In this document: positions 13,610-28,983 of the stretch, one piece after another
Numbering within the stretch: position 1 is the stretch's first letter
Layout: each line of letters begins with the position of its first letter
DNA from: Pleodorina starrii
Lineage: Eukaryota > Chlorophyta > Chlorophyceae > Chlamydomonadales > Volvocaceae
DNA: 64,000 bases
Reading direction: 5' to 3'
Assembly (NCBI GenBank): GCA_030267565.1
Contig: BRXU01000035.1
Span: 186,001-250,000 of the forward strand
Position numbers and translations under genes: made by a program
Notes under the pieces: generated by a model
The model's input: the letters and a program-made list of their open reading frames with translations, nothing else
Databases searched by the model: none
Told to the model about the DNA's origin: nothing

Positions 13610-15520
13610 TGATCGAGGAGACTCACCGTGCGCTTTTTTCCGATATGACTCGGTTTGTAAGGAGCAAGTAATGGAGCCCCACCTAACGCACGTCATCCAA
13701 CAGACGCGTGGGTCAGCTCTGCCGCCCTGGAGATAAAGAAGCCGCTGTATGTCCTCCTCTCCCCATTGCTTTCTGCACGTTCTAATCATTCCGAACCCAA
13801 TAGCTAGTTTATAGCTGTAAACTCCATCAAATGGCAGGCTTCTTTGGGCGCCGCGTCCGCGCAGCGGACGGCCGCCCGCCGGAAGCGGCTGGCTCGCTCT
13901 ACGTATGTGGTGGATGTGCGAGCGATCCCCCGCTCATCCAACCGCCGTTGACGGGTCGGTCGTGAACCTGCTGGGCTCGCCCGCAACGCGCAGCAGTCGT
14001 GCATGGTGTCATGGCCGGTGGACTGATCCTGCCCGCCGCCCGCCACCCACCGCCAAACCAGCATAAATAGCCCAACGGCAATAATAAACTTGACCCACGG
14101 GTCAGCTGGGTCGCCCAGGCGAATGAAGAAGCCTCTCAAACATACTGCACACAATCGAGCCCTCAGAACGCAATCGCGACGGTGAAACTCATCGGAAAAA
14201 GGAGGCGAAACACGACAGCCGGCCTTAAAAGGATACGAGCCTCAGGATTTATCGTTGTAAGTCAAGCCATTCTGGGTTGTCGCCCGATGTTGCCCCACCA
14301 CCTTCCGTCCGGTACCATACGTTCTCACGCACAAGTCGCCTGCTAGCCAACACCAGCAGCACACCCATGGACCGCACTATCATCGCCCGGAGCAACCGCA
14401 GACCAGCCATGCTGGCTTCCATGAAATCTAAATGCAGACCCGCCTTTGTAGGAGGCAAAAGGGCTACATGCGTACCGTATAGCCTCCGGCCGTCGGCGTC
14501 CTAGCGCTGAACATACACCCTGGAGATGAGGTAGACGAGCATGAACGACGTCGCACGCCTCCCTGCCTTGTGATCTCCCTGAACAGCGGTTGGCCAGCAC
14601 GACACAAAACACGCACACCAACACCCCACCCCCCGAGGCTCCCCTGCATCCTCCGGCGGCCACACCCCCGCATCTCCTGCCCACGGACCCACGGATTCAC
14701 GCATCCATGACAAGGACGCAAAGCCCATGCGGCTGATGATGTGCAGATAGATCCGGAGCCCAACGACATGCACCCCTCCCCAAAGATTCGAGTCGGCCGC
14801 GACTGATCGGACGGCCCATACGATCCTTTCAAGGCGCAGCCTGGACAGTACGGCACGTACGACAATGCGGAAACGCAGCAGTGGTGGATCAAGTCCAGCT
14901 TTGCTGGTGCGGTGCTAGGTCCTGAAGTGCGACCCCATCTATCCAACAACTACGCGTGGGTTCGTGATAATTCCCATTTTGCGAAGTCTGACTGAGCGCA
15001 CTGTCGTGTTTCACACCGCACGCGACTTTAGTGGCAGCTCGAAGCCGTCTGAAGGCCTAAAGATGGAGCCACGACTGCACAAATACGGAGCAGCGGAGGA
15101 TGCCCCTAAATGGACTCGAACGGGGCGGGGAGCGGGGGCCCGCTCCATCTCGACGCGATTTGAGGCCTTCTCGATCGCTGGTGAGCGCCGAAAGCCTCCA
15201 CCACCCGCCTGACGACCGGCACGCCCTTACTTATCTTGAGCAGCAGGAGGCGAAGGTCCAAGCACATGCATGTAAGGAATCCTTAGGATCACGGGGAAGG
15301 CTATCGCTCGCCGATGCGGACCCACAACCTTCAAGCAACCGACCGCCCTAATCGTTCCATTAGTTACACCATCATTCCATTAGTATCCGCATTCGCCGTC
15401 GCATCTGCCGCCCTGCAGTATCAACACAGACACATGCACACCCAAGGCGACAGACAAGGCCCTCCCAGATCCCGGACCGCCCCTGATCCCGAAGAGAAGC
15501 CCCTCCATTCACACCGGCCA
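13610..15520 (-). repeat. Repeat block R, copy 1 (degenerate retroelement sequence)
   Basis: Shares long stretches with 25070-26960, 55150-56090 and 59930-62160, e.g. 'ggagcaagt..ggagcccc', the gacccgcgggtc motif, 'ccggccgtcggcgtcc', 'gcccatgcggct' and 'cttacttatcttgagcagca'. In the other copies this sequence lies next to Ty3/gypsy RNase H relics on the minus strand, so I read it as part of a decayed LTR-retrotransposon complex. No intact protein is seen here. Its high-coordinate edge abuts the truncated TPR array of gene A. Confidence 0.6.
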
Positions 15521-15544
15521 GGTCGTCCCAGTGTTTCCGGATGT

Positions 15545-19541
<3,997 letters not shown>

Positions 19542-19616
19542 GCAGCAGAGGCGTTCAACAGAGGAGCCATACATGAGAGTTACGGTGGGGCACAGACAGA
19601 TTCACAGTGAACCTAT

Positions 19617-20219
19617 TTACGTACTCTGGCGAGCCAGGTTCTTTCCTTGCACTGGCTGGAGTATAATAAATAATACTGGTAATACTGATACGCCCGGACG
19701 GTAGCCGTGGCGTGGGTTATGGGAGCAGGGGGGGTGGGGTGGCGGTGGGGGTGAGGTCCTGATTTCGATTTGGGGCGGGGTTGCGTCATGTGGGGGGTAT
19801 CTGCGCGGCGCTTTCAATGTTGTGTACGTGGGGCGGTTGGTACGGCTGGCTGGTGCGTCGCGCCGCGCGTCGTGGTGTGTGTTGGCTCGGGGGCCGGGTT
19901 GGGAGGGGTGTGTGCGGGTCCCTGAGCTGCCTCTGCTGCGTTCGGCGTTTCGACCAGTTTCCGTAGGATCTATTTCCATGGGACTTGGTTCAGCGGGTGT
20001 GACTGCAGGGTTATCATCGATCGGGGATCTCGTGCTGGGCAGCGCTTGGCTCGGCAAAGTCCATAGCCTCATGCGCACGGGTTGGGGGCAGGGGGTGTTC
20101 GAGCTGTGTTGGGGGGGGTCGTGTATGTTCTTCGGTTTCCCTGAGGTCTGTCCCGTCGATCTCCATCGGCGTGGGGTGGATGTCTGCTGCATCTTGTCTG
20201 GTCGCCGCGCATTCTGCAT
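19617..20219 (-). CDS. Pro/Arg/Thr-rich frame in the LINE-A-related element
   Basis: A 200-residue frame, low complexity (PSPMEIDPTETGRNAERSRG), running through the element's 3' untranslated end (CSHNPRHGYRPG is the 3'-terminal repeat read as protein). It follows the Josephin-like ORF with a frame change at about 20240, so it may be that protein's C-terminal region after a frameshift, or just non-coding sequence. Function not assignable. Confidence 0.25.
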   Translation of the reverse strand: MQNARRPDKMQQTSTPRRWRSTGQTSGKPKNIHDPPQHSSNTPCPQPVRMRLWTLPSQALPSTRSPIDDNPAVTPAEPSPMEIDPTETGRNAERSRGSSGTRTHPSQPGPRANTHHDARRDAPASRTNRPTYTTLKAPRRYPPHDATPPQIEIRTSPPPPPHPPCSHNPRHGYRPGVSVLPVLFIILQPVQGKNLARQST

Positions 20220-21450
20220 TCTGCCAGTGGTCCGACTCTTCCAGGTCTATCGGTTAGGGGCTAGCATCCGTGAGGTCTAGGATGGGAGCTGTGGGTAGCT
20301 GCGCGGTCTGCGTGCGTACGTCCTTCCATTGTGTGCCACTCGTCCGGCCCCGGGATGCGGCGGCAATCCAGCATCATCTGGTTGATGGTCATAATAATGT
20401 CCGCAGACGCAAGGTAATGTACGTGGCCTGTGAGCCGTGCCCAGTGGCTGTTGTCCATGGGCCTTTGGCTTCGCCCAACCGCCTCAGCGGAGTCAATGCG
20501 AAACCAGTTGTCCCCGGCGCGTTTAACCGCTATGGCGTGTGCTGGCCCTTGCAGTACGAATCCGATTGAGAGGGCCGTACTGTCGGTGGGTGTGTGTGCC
20601 GTTATTCCGGCTGGAATGGTTTCACGGCTGCTTCCGGGTGGGATGGTGTAGCCGCAGGAGACGGATGCCAGGTAGGGGCATGTTCCACCCTGTATGTACA
20701 CTGACGCAATGGCGAAGTTCACCAGCATGACGCTGAAGTTTCCGGTATGTCGGTTAAACGCATGGCTCCAGAGTTTGGCAGTGCCAGTTTCTCGTGGGTT
20801 GTGTCTGGCTAGTTCGTTGAGCCGGAGCTGTACGGCATTGCAGTACTGCAGTACGGTCAGTGGCTCAAGGACCCGGCGGCCCATGAGGTTGTTGATGGCG
20901 TGTATTTGGCAGAACTGTGCTTCCTGTGGCTCGTGGTAGGTGGGTGGGGCGGTGGTCGCGGGTGGGGGCCAGAGCACAGTCGGGCGGTGCAGTCGTGTTT
21001 GCTGGGTGTGTGGTGCCTGAATCCTCTGGGCCCTGTGTGTGGGCAAGGGTGATCCTATCATGCGGGTCAGATGTCGGAGTGCAGTCGTGTGGCTATGCTC
21101 GCGGCTTGGTTGTGCGTGATGTGTGCGTACTGGCGTGCCAATGGGGCGCGCGAGGGGGGCTGCCGGGGGTGGGTTATGGTGGCTGCGGGTAGCAGCTCTG
21201 ACGCGGCAGGGTTGTAATGCGCTACTGGTTACGGCTTCATTAGTCGCGACCTTCCCTCCGTCCGCCTGCCTAGTTGCGGCCGCGCGGAGCCTTGCAGCTA
21301 TGGAAGGTAGCCGCATCTTGCCCCGAGCACCCTTCTTAGGCGAAGTAGTTTATTTCACGTGGGCAGTGGCAGTTGGCTGCTTCCTCACTGAACCTCTCCT
21401 TCGTCCCCGCAGATTCCCGCATGCGCTGGTTTAGGCTGGTGTTGCCCATT
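19657..21450 (-). mobile_element. Retroelement sharing the LINE-A 3' end, copy ii (Josephin-like ORF)
   Basis: The low-coordinate end has a degenerate AAT tail and the family-specific 3' sequence (gcgtgggttatgggagcag). Inside are a Josephin-like protease ORF (20261-21316) and a Pro-rich frame (19617-20219), both on the minus strand. The 5' boundary near 21.45-21.75 kb is uncertain. Unlike copy iii it shows no RNase H or endonuclease sequence, so it is either a different part of a larger element or a non-autonomous partner using the same 3' recognition sequence. Confidence 0.55.
20261..21316 (-). CDS. Josephin-like cysteine protease of a retroelement
   Basis: A 351-residue frame. After about 125 Pro/His/Arg-rich residues comes EAQFCQIHAINNLMGRRVL (Cys at about 136), the CxxHAxNN signature of Josephin/ataxin-3-like and related papain-fold peptidases. 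About 120 residues later HAIAVKRAGDNWFRIDSAEA gives the candidate catalytic His (about 260) and Asp (about 275), matching ataxin-3's H-W-F...W-F-x-[LI]-[ND]-S order. A deubiquitinase-type or polyprotein-processing activity follows from the family; it is not shown here. Dualen/RandI LINEs of Chlamydomonas carry an OTU-type cysteine protease, so a protease in an algal LINE has precedent, but this motif looks Josephin-like. No stops interrupt it, suggesting recent activity. The true start may lie upstream (coding-like sequence continues to about 21740). Confidence 0.6.
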   Translation of the reverse strand: MRLPSIAARLRAAATRQADGGKVATNEAVTSSALQPCRVRAATRSHHNPPPAAPLARPIGTPVRTHHAQPSREHSHTTALRHLTRMIGSPLPTHRAQRIQAPHTQQTRLHRPTVLWPPPATTAPPTYHEPQEAQFCQIHAINNLMGRRVLEPLTVLQYCNAVQLRLNELARHNPRETGTAKLWSHAFNRHTGNFSVMLVNFAIASVYIQGGTCPYLASVSCGYTIPPGSSRETIPAGITAHTPTDSTALSIGFVLQGPAHAIAVKRAGDNWFRIDSAEAVGRSQRPMDNSHWARLTGHVHYLASADIIMTINQMMLDCRRIPGPDEWHTMEGRTHADRAATHSSHPRPHGC

Positions 21451-21939
21451 ATGGTTTTATCCCGTGCTCCCGCCCGTGGTACGGCTTTCCCTTCTGCGTT
21501 GCTCTGGGCTGACCTTCTGTTGTCAGCTGCATGCGCTGTAATATTCGTTCATGTTATTTCGTCGATCATATCTGTTATAATGTTGTCCAGGGCGTTTGGT
21601 TCAGATTCTTGGTTATCTCCTTCCGACATGTCGCAGCTCTGCCCGTTTTGCGAAAGCAATGAGCTGAGGTCGCCTATGATTTGGAGACGCTGCCCATACG
21701 TATTATTAACATGGGACGGGGTCTCGTTGCGGCTGCGCACTCGTATATTCCAAGCCCGCTGAATCCGTGGGCATTTTCCGCTGGCCGCCGAGGTTATACA
21801 GATGCTGGGGATGCGGAGCCAGGGTCTCTTAAAGAAAGAGGCAAGTATGGTCCCGATGCGCTGTCACTCAGGCCGGATTCCGTTCGGCAAGGCCGAGGTG
21901 GGGCGGGCTGGGCGGGACGGTTCATTGTTGGTAGGGGTT

Positions 21940-23640
21940 CGGTGGCGGGCGGGAAGGTACGACACCAGCCACCCACCGTCGCCCACCGACCGCCTACTGG
22001 GCAACCGTCCACAGCCCGCCTTCCGATGATACATTGTTATGCAATACGGTGAATGCATTTCGTTGCCAGTACACGTATAATACTTACTCGGGAAACGTCA
22101 TTTACAGCACGACCGTCGCTCGAAGTGTTTGGTGCCTGCCTTACGGTAGCGCCTTCAGCGCGTCCTAGAAGGCCCCGCCAGCAGACAACCGGATAAAGTA
22201 AGCTGAAAGCAAGCTTGGTGAAGACCAGTAACAGCTTCCGGCAGTAGGCCCTGAAGAGATGACAGTACCGAAGCCTTAGATAGCATACGCAGCCATATCA
22301 GATGCTGAATGTATAATTATCAATTGCTCAAATAAACAAACCTGAGCACTTCGCCAGACTTTGTAAGCATTGTATATTAACAAACCATTGCGGCGCAAAG
22401 GTGACTGGCTAAGTTTCCGTGCTGTAGTTGGCTGGTATACTATAAACTTTGCATTTATGGATTTAAGAGTCGGCGGTGCGCATCGCTAGCATCTAAGGCT
22501 GGTTCTGACAGCTCGGGAGACTGTCGATCAACCGTACTCGAATGGCTTATTTAACGCATGTAATACAAGTAACTGTTTGTAATAACTGTATCCATGTTAA
22601 GCTTCGGACAATCGAGCCAACTCGCTGTATTCGCGTTGCTGTCCGTTTCGAGGGGCTTATGCTTAACGGTTCCTGTGCCTTTGCGCCATTGCAGCACAGT
22701 CAGATGAATAACAAAAATTGCTGGAGTCCCTGTTGCAATGCAGTAGTTTGAAAGGGGTTTGAAAGGGGGGCCGCAAGCGGGTGGGTGATGGCTCCCGACG
22801 GCAGCTGCGGAGCCGGTATGGCAACGGCAGGGCGTGGCGGCATGGCGGCAGCTTCCCTCGGTGGCAACGGCGGCGGGGGGTTCACCCGTCGCCATTGGGG
22901 GGGCCGTCGAGGCGGCTGCCGGGCGAGTGGCCGGTACGGCCGCAACAGAGGTCTTCGCGGCGGCTGCGGCGGTGGCGACTCCAGAATGCCCTGGTTGGGG
23001 CTGGTGTTCCTCCGTACAGGCCGTCCCCGTGCGGCGGCCGTTCGGAACCGGGAGCGTAATACGGACCGGGTGGAGGTTCATCACCCTGCTGCGGCCTTCG
23101 CGGGTAGTAAGAGAACGGCGGGGGAAAGTACGGTCCGTGCGGCTGTCCCACGTGTCCAGTCGTACCACCGCGGCGGCGGTCCGTAGCGGACCCGTTATCA
23201 GGGTACGGTCAGTACTGACGTGCATGGTGCGACGGCGGCGAAGGTGATCGCGACCCGTAACGCGGCGTTCCCCCTGGACCTGGGCCGTGGCAGTGCCCCG
23301 CCGGGGACAAGGGCTGCAGCCCCTGGGGCAGCCCCTGGGGCTGAGGCTGCTCCTGCTGCTGCAGAACTTGCGGCACACCCTCGGCCGGTCCCGTGTCCTC
23401 CGAAACCAGCTTCGAACCTGTAGCTTTTGCTGCTGCTGCTGCTGCTGCTGTCTTGCGCATGAGTTGGGCCTGCTGGCGTCCGGAGGGTAAGCTCCCCGCG
23501 GCCCGTACCGCGGCGGCGGGGCCGCTGTGTACGGCACTGTCAGAACCCACTCCCGGCTGTTCCACCACAGCTGGGCGCCCCGCCCGCCCTCTTCAGCGCC
23601 CCCACCGCTGCCACCGGGGCCGCCGAAGCTTCCCTACATC
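21940..23640 (-). repeat. Repeat complex E, copy 1
   Basis: Nearly collinear with 52460-54530: 'ccgaccgcctactggg', 'gtagcgccttcagcgcgtcc', 'aaaccattgcggcgcaaagg', the mixed frame around 22800-23600, and 'cgcccgccctcttcagcgcc'. The 22020-22760 part is AT-richer and non-coding and could be an LTR or 3' untranslated region. The 22780-23600 part is GC-rich and on the minus strand reads as a Pro/Tyr/Gly/Gln-rich protein (PHGPYFPPPFSYYP; GPRGAYPPDAS) broken by frameshifts. It is probably the 3' end of the same decayed gypsy complex. Confidence 0.6.
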
Positions 23641-24364
23641 AACCGGCCCCACCCCGCATCCCCCGCCGATGTATCACACAGAACGGCAGGCGACCGGCCA
23701 AACGAAAACCATGCATGACGTAACACAACAATGCAGCGCTCATGGGAAACCCGTACGGTCACGATCCCACGTACCCACGCACATATGACAAGCGACATGA
23801 AGCCCATGCGGCCAGCTGACGTGCAGATTCGAAACCGTGCCCAAAGGCCAGCGAGGTCTGTCAGACTATCGAGCGGCCCCCGACCGCCACAGGGGCGGCG
23901 GCCAGGCCGGTGGCCGGGTCCTCCAAGTCCGCGAGGGCTGCTGAGCACCTGGCTACGGCTGCCAAATGTGTGACGACCGCTGCCGGCGCCTGCGAGTATG
24001 CGTACAGCTGCCACCTCGCACCCGGGTACTAGATGAGCACGGATGGCGGCCGCAGCAGGTCGCCCCCCTCATCGAAGCGTGCGTCGACTGTGCCGTCGTG
24101 TATAGACGCCCGTTCGTATCTCATTTTTGGGCTTTCGTTACTGTGGACGAAAGGGGACCGGTTTGGCCCGTTTCGCTTGTTGGCTGGCGGATGAACGGCC
24201 CCCATTCGTTTGGCCCTAAAACCCGAACCGGACGAACGCCTGAAACCGGCCGAAAACCCCACCGTAAATTTGCCATTTCCAAGGTAAAGATATGATAAGC
24301 AGCCCAATGCTGTAAACTGTGTATTATGCTTCCACCTACTACCCGGCTTCGAGTGCCCGGATGT

Positions 24365-24455
24365 GGCAAATGCTTGCTGCAGGCCCCGGCCCGCCCCGGC
24401 CCGCCCCGGCCCGCCCCGGCCCGCCCCGGCCCGCCCCGGCCCGCCCCGGCGCGGG
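24365..24455. repeat. 10-bp GC minisatellite
   Basis: About seven tandem units of gccccggccc. The duplicated locus at about 59333-59365 has only two to three degenerate units, so this is a copy-number-variable repeat inside the duplicated complex. Confidence 0.8.
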
Positions 24456-24529
24456 CAAGGGCGTCGGCCCTAACCCGAGCCAGCATAGGAATCGCTTGTC
24501 CGGCCAGACGAACGGGGTACCTTTCGGTC

Positions 24530-24610
24530 TACCGGTATCCCTTTCGTTTGGCTGGTGGACGAACGGGCCTTCGGCCGTTCGTCCAAAACGGCCCTTCGGG
24601 CTGTCGGATC
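24530..24610. repeat. Inverted repeat with gaacg/cgttc arms
   Basis: The sequence ggacgaacgggccttcggcc followed by gttcgtcc folds on itself. The same palindrome is at 59465-59495, and related gaacggcc/ggccgttc hairpins occur at 24190 and 59130. It is a recurrent structural feature of this repeat complex; role unknown. Confidence 0.6.
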
Positions 24611-24619
24611 ATCCGAACG

Positions 24620-25060
24620 ACGAAGATACGAACGCTGTCATCGAGGCGTGCACCTGCCTGTGCCGTCGTGTGCAGACGTGAGCGGGTGACGGCTGAGGGC
24701 GTCGGTGTTTTGGTGCAGCTTGTCGCGCCGATGCGATGCGCCACGTCCAAGGCAAAACGTCTGCAGCTGCAGGGCCCACCGAGCGTACTGTGCCGGCAGG
24801 CCGTCTTGCTGCGACACGAGCCACAGCAGCGGCGCATGTATGGTCCGTGACAACGGTGAAGCGCTGGCGGGCCGCTACGTAGGGGTAACTAGGACGCCTT
24901 GCACGCCCACACCACTGCCAGCAGCTCGCCCATGATTGTAGCTGTATGTCGTACCGTCGTTCGTGCACGTTTTGCGATATTGAGACCGCCGTGCACAGGT
25001 ACTCCTGTCCACCCCATGTACGCCAGCCATGCACTGCCACCTCAGCAAACAGTACTGTAG
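24620..25060 (-). pseudogene. Ty3/gypsy reverse transcriptase C-terminus/RNase H relic, copy 1
   Basis: Split across frames on the minus strand: NVHERRYDIQLQSWASCWQW, then SYPYVAARQRFTVVTDH, then a Leu-rich ARWALQLQ stretch, then KLHQNTDALSR. These are the usual order of motifs at the end of Ty3/gypsy reverse transcriptase and RNase H (TDH.PL, QYARWALQLQ, GKLHQNADALSR). Several frameshifts disable it. A second copy is at 59500-60030. Confidence 0.75.
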
Positions 25061-25069
25061 TTAATATTC

Positions 25070-26960
25070 ACAGATGACCTGCGCTTCTTTCAGATGTGAC
25101 TCTGTTCGTAAGGAGCAAGTCAAGGAGCCCCAACTAAAGGCATCCAAGCAACTGATTACCCCTGGGTCAGCTAGCTCGGCCGCCCTGGCGAACGAAGAAG
25201 CCCCTGTCCTCCGCCCCCTATCGCTTGATGCACGGTATAACCCAATCAAAAGTGTAGACACAATTACATAGCAGGCTTCACTGGGCGCCGATTCCGTGCA
25301 GCGGACGGCCGTCCGCCGGCAGTGGCTGGCTCGCTCTACGTATGTATGTGGTGGATGTCCGAGCGATCTCCCGCTCATCCAACCGCAGTTGACGGGTCGG
25401 CCGTGAACCTGCTGGGCCAGTCATGGTGCCATGGCCGGTGGGACGGTGGAGCCTGCTCGCCGCCCGCCTCCCACCGCCAAACGAGCAGAAACAGCCCAAA
25501 GGCAATAAACACTGACCCGCGGGTCAGCTGGGTCGCCCAGGCGAACGAAGAAGCCGCTGCCAGCTCATACATACTGCACGCAAGCAAGCTCCTCGGAACT
25601 CAATCGCGATGGCAAAACGCGACAGCCTATAACAGGTTACGAGCCTCAGGATTTATCGTTGGAAGTCAAGCCATTCAGGATTGTCGCCCGATTGCTGCCC
25701 CACCACCTTACGTCCGGTACCATCTGTTCTCACAAGTCGGCTAGCCAACACCCGACCAGCACTATCCTCGCTCGCAGCATCCGCAGACCGGCCATGGTGG
25801 CTGTAACCCAGACCCTCCTTTGCAACAGGCTAAAAGGCTACATGCGTAAAGCCTTCGGCCGTCGGCGTCCCAGCGCTGAGCACACACTCTGGAAATGATG
25901 CGAGCAGGGGCGAGCATGAACGGCGTCGCAAGCAGCCCTGCCGCATGATCCCCCCGAGCCGCGGTTGGCCAACACAACACAGAACACACATACGCACCCA
26001 CACGAACACCACGCCCCCCCCAAAGCTTCCCCACATCATCCGGCCCCACCCCCGCCGCACACATCACCCGCGGTCACTGGGAAGCCAACGGCAGGCGACC
26101 GGCCAAAAGAAAACCATGACGTAACGCAACAACGCAGCGCTCAGGGGAAACACGGTCATGAACCCACGTACCCATGCACGCACGAAAAGCGACACAAAGC
26201 CCATACGGCTGATGTGCAGATCCGAAGCCCAAGGGTATCCACCTCGCTACCAAAGTCCAGGGCGGCCGCGGCCGATCAGACGGCGGCGCATACGGTCCTG
26301 CCTTTAAAGGTTCAGTCTGGACATACATTACGGCATGTACGACAACATGGTACGCAGCACGGTGATAGATCAAGGCTCGCAGGTACGGTGAAGTGTGGCC
26401 ATATCCAACCACCGCGCGTGAGTTCGTGTACGTGTTGGCCTTTAATACGACTTGCAGCAGTTCGAAGCCGCCGTAAGGCCTAACGATGAAGCCACGACTG
26501 AACAAATACGATAGATGCCCCTTGATGGACTCGAACGGGGTGTGGGCCGGGGGACCCCCTGCTGACCGCCGAACGAATGCCCCCACCCGCTTGCCTGACG
26601 AACGGCACACTCTTACTTATCTTGAGCAACAGTCGGTAAAGTATCAACATATGTTACGAATTCTACAGCTAAGTGCCCAAAGAAGGCGGGGGAGGGTGCC
26701 CACCATGCATCGCTCGCCGCCGTGGACCCACAAGACGCAACCGCCTGATTCGTTCCATTTGCTGCACCCGCAACCACAACCGTATCCGCCCTCGCATCTG
26801 CCACCGCCCTGCAGTCTCAACTACACCCCGACAGACAAGCACTGCCAGGCCCGCCCAGACACCGACCCGCCCCCTCATCCCCATCGCCACGAGAAGCAAG
26901 CCCCTCCATTGACAGCAGGAAGAGCGGCTGAAGGGTTTCCTCTCTTTGAGTCTGCTGCGG
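25070..26960 (-). repeat. Repeat block R, copy 2
   Basis: Collinear with 13610-15520, 55150-56090 and 59930-62160. It contains two of the seven 'gacccgcgggtcagctgggt' motif copies. The minus-strand frame 26074-26610 (178 residues, FESIKGHLSYLFSRGFIVRP) is open but unrecognised; the corresponding frame in copy 1 has a stop codon, so it is decaying element sequence rather than a host gene. Confidence 0.55.
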
Positions 26961-28970
26961 TACGGCAAAGCCAGAAGCCCCACACCCGTTGAAAAACCCT
27001 GGGCACGCACCCCACCGACTGTCGTCCCCCCCCGCCCGGGAAGGCGCAAATAGAGAAAGGGGGGTTAAGGAAACCGCCGCTAAAACACTCCTGCCGGCCA
27101 GCGCATGCCTAACCGTGACGCCGCATGCAACTCTCCGCGTCGACCAGCGACCAGCATTCTGTCCATCCAACTCTTCGTGCCGGCCAGCGGTCTCCAGCAC
27201 TCTGCCCAGCTGCCTACTGCCCCGATTGGACTGCGGCATAGCCCCCTCCCCCCAAGCAGGAGGATATCAGCCCGCAGAACGGCCCGCGAACAAACGGTCT
27301 CAACTGCCAACAACAATGAAGCGACCGCAACACAACGTACGACGTACGGCAACACATCCACTAACCGAAACGTACGTGCGCCACCTCTGATTCCCTCGAG
27401 CGAAAGAAAAACGGCGCCCTGGCTAAGGATGGGGGAGGCAAAAGGGAATCAGAGTCAAGGCAAAACCTCCCCCGCCATGGGACCGGCCTAAACCCGAAGG
27501 CGCACGAACACCAAGGACAGACGCACACGGCACACACACCCAGACACGCGAGCGCCCGCGCAACCGCGCAATCCAGTAGCGCGAGACGAGACCCAGGGGT
27601 GGGCGAAAGGGCAACCAAACCGCGGACTTGCGCAAGAAAGTAACAGTGAGGCCGACTGCCTGCGAGCTGAAAAAGGCCGCATCAAGTATCACTACACCGC
27701 CAAATAAACAACGGGAAAAGACGAGCAAACAAACACCAACTCGTTGCTCCGCAGGCACGCTGATCAACTGCCGTACTGAGTCACCCGTACCGCTATACCA
27801 TAGGGCTAACAACTCCCCGTCGAAGGTCTCCCACGGCAAGTAGGCTTGCCTCCCCTTGCGCCACAAACCCCATTTTGGGAGGGAAGACCCAAAATAACAA
27901 GTTGCCATACGCCATTTCTAGAAGTGCCACGTGTGTGGTGCACGCTCGCCGTTTCCTTCAGGACGAAGTTAAGCAACCTTGTAGGCCCCGGCTGCTGTGT
28001 AGCCCCTGCTGCAACCTTCTGCTGCTTGCTCACACGGGTGCCTGCGAGCGACCACCCGCACAGTCCACAGGCGTGTGTAGCCCTCCGCCTACGAGGTAAG
28101 GAGGATCAACGAACATACAGTAAGCATGTGAACAGCACTACACAGTGGCTTGTGGTCGGCAATTTTGAAACCCTGCGTGTCTACCAGGGCGGTTAAGGGC
28201 AGTTAGCCTGCCCGCGTGTCTCAACGGTGCCGTTTGGAGAAGTAACGGGTTAGGTGCTAGAATTAAGCTGAGCGTACCCGCACATTCATTAGAATAACGT
28301 GTCGATTCCATCAAAATTATTGAATTTTGGGCGTTTTGAAAACACTTTTTGGGCGGGGCCCCAAAGCGAAGCGACCCTAGCCCTCGACTCCACCCCTACG
28401 GACTCAATGGGGCCCCGCCTTTTTTCCGGCTTCAAGGAAGCAACCCGACACCGACACATAAAATTTTCGAAAACATATTTGAACAGCTAATTCACCCAAT
28501 GATCTTCATCCCGTGCAGGTGCTGCCTGCCATCAGTCATCGATTGATTGCGAATAAACACCTCGTATTATAATTAACTACCAGGCCCCGCCCCCTGTATG
28601 CCTATCCGTCTCCTATCATACATGTTCATGCCGGTCCCCGTAGTCCGCTGAGCTTGTGAGTGCGTGCAAGCATGACTGCCGCATATATATGTCGCAATCT
28701 GACAAGTTTTCAGTACCTTAAATCCACGTGTCAATACCGCGTTGTAAACCCACGCACCCGCCCCCACTTACCGGTAGCTTGGTACATAAACTCCCATTAG
28801 ATCTACCCATCTATGCATGTTTAAAAGCCTTAAAGCCTAAACGCCTAAATCCCTGAAGTAAACCTGGTTGTATGCACTGTTGTGCGTGTTCGGTGCTTTG
28901 TATAAATGCCCTCTATATCTGATCCAGGCCCCGCCGAGTATTTATATTTGAACCTTTTATACTCATATGT
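26961..28970. other. No supported gene; unplaced coding-like frames
   Basis: The minus-strand frame 27423-27908 (LPWETFDGELLALWYSGTGD) is open for 161 residues but has no recognisable family. 27920-27970 shares 'gtggtgcacgctcgcc' with 62097-62112, so 27.0-27.9 kb may be an insertion relative to the copy at 62 kb. 28340-28470 carries a 'gggcggggcccc' motif pair also seen near 34145 and 38535. Otherwise AT-richer unique sequence. Confidence 0.3.
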
Positions 28971-28983
28971 ACAATGCGCATCA

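Noticed and set aside
22551..23537. 328-residue minus-strand frame
   Set aside because: Its Arg/Ala/Pro-rich second half is the wrong frame of a GC-rich, decayed Pro/Tyr-rich sequence; the duplicate at 53.4-54.5 kb does not keep this frame.
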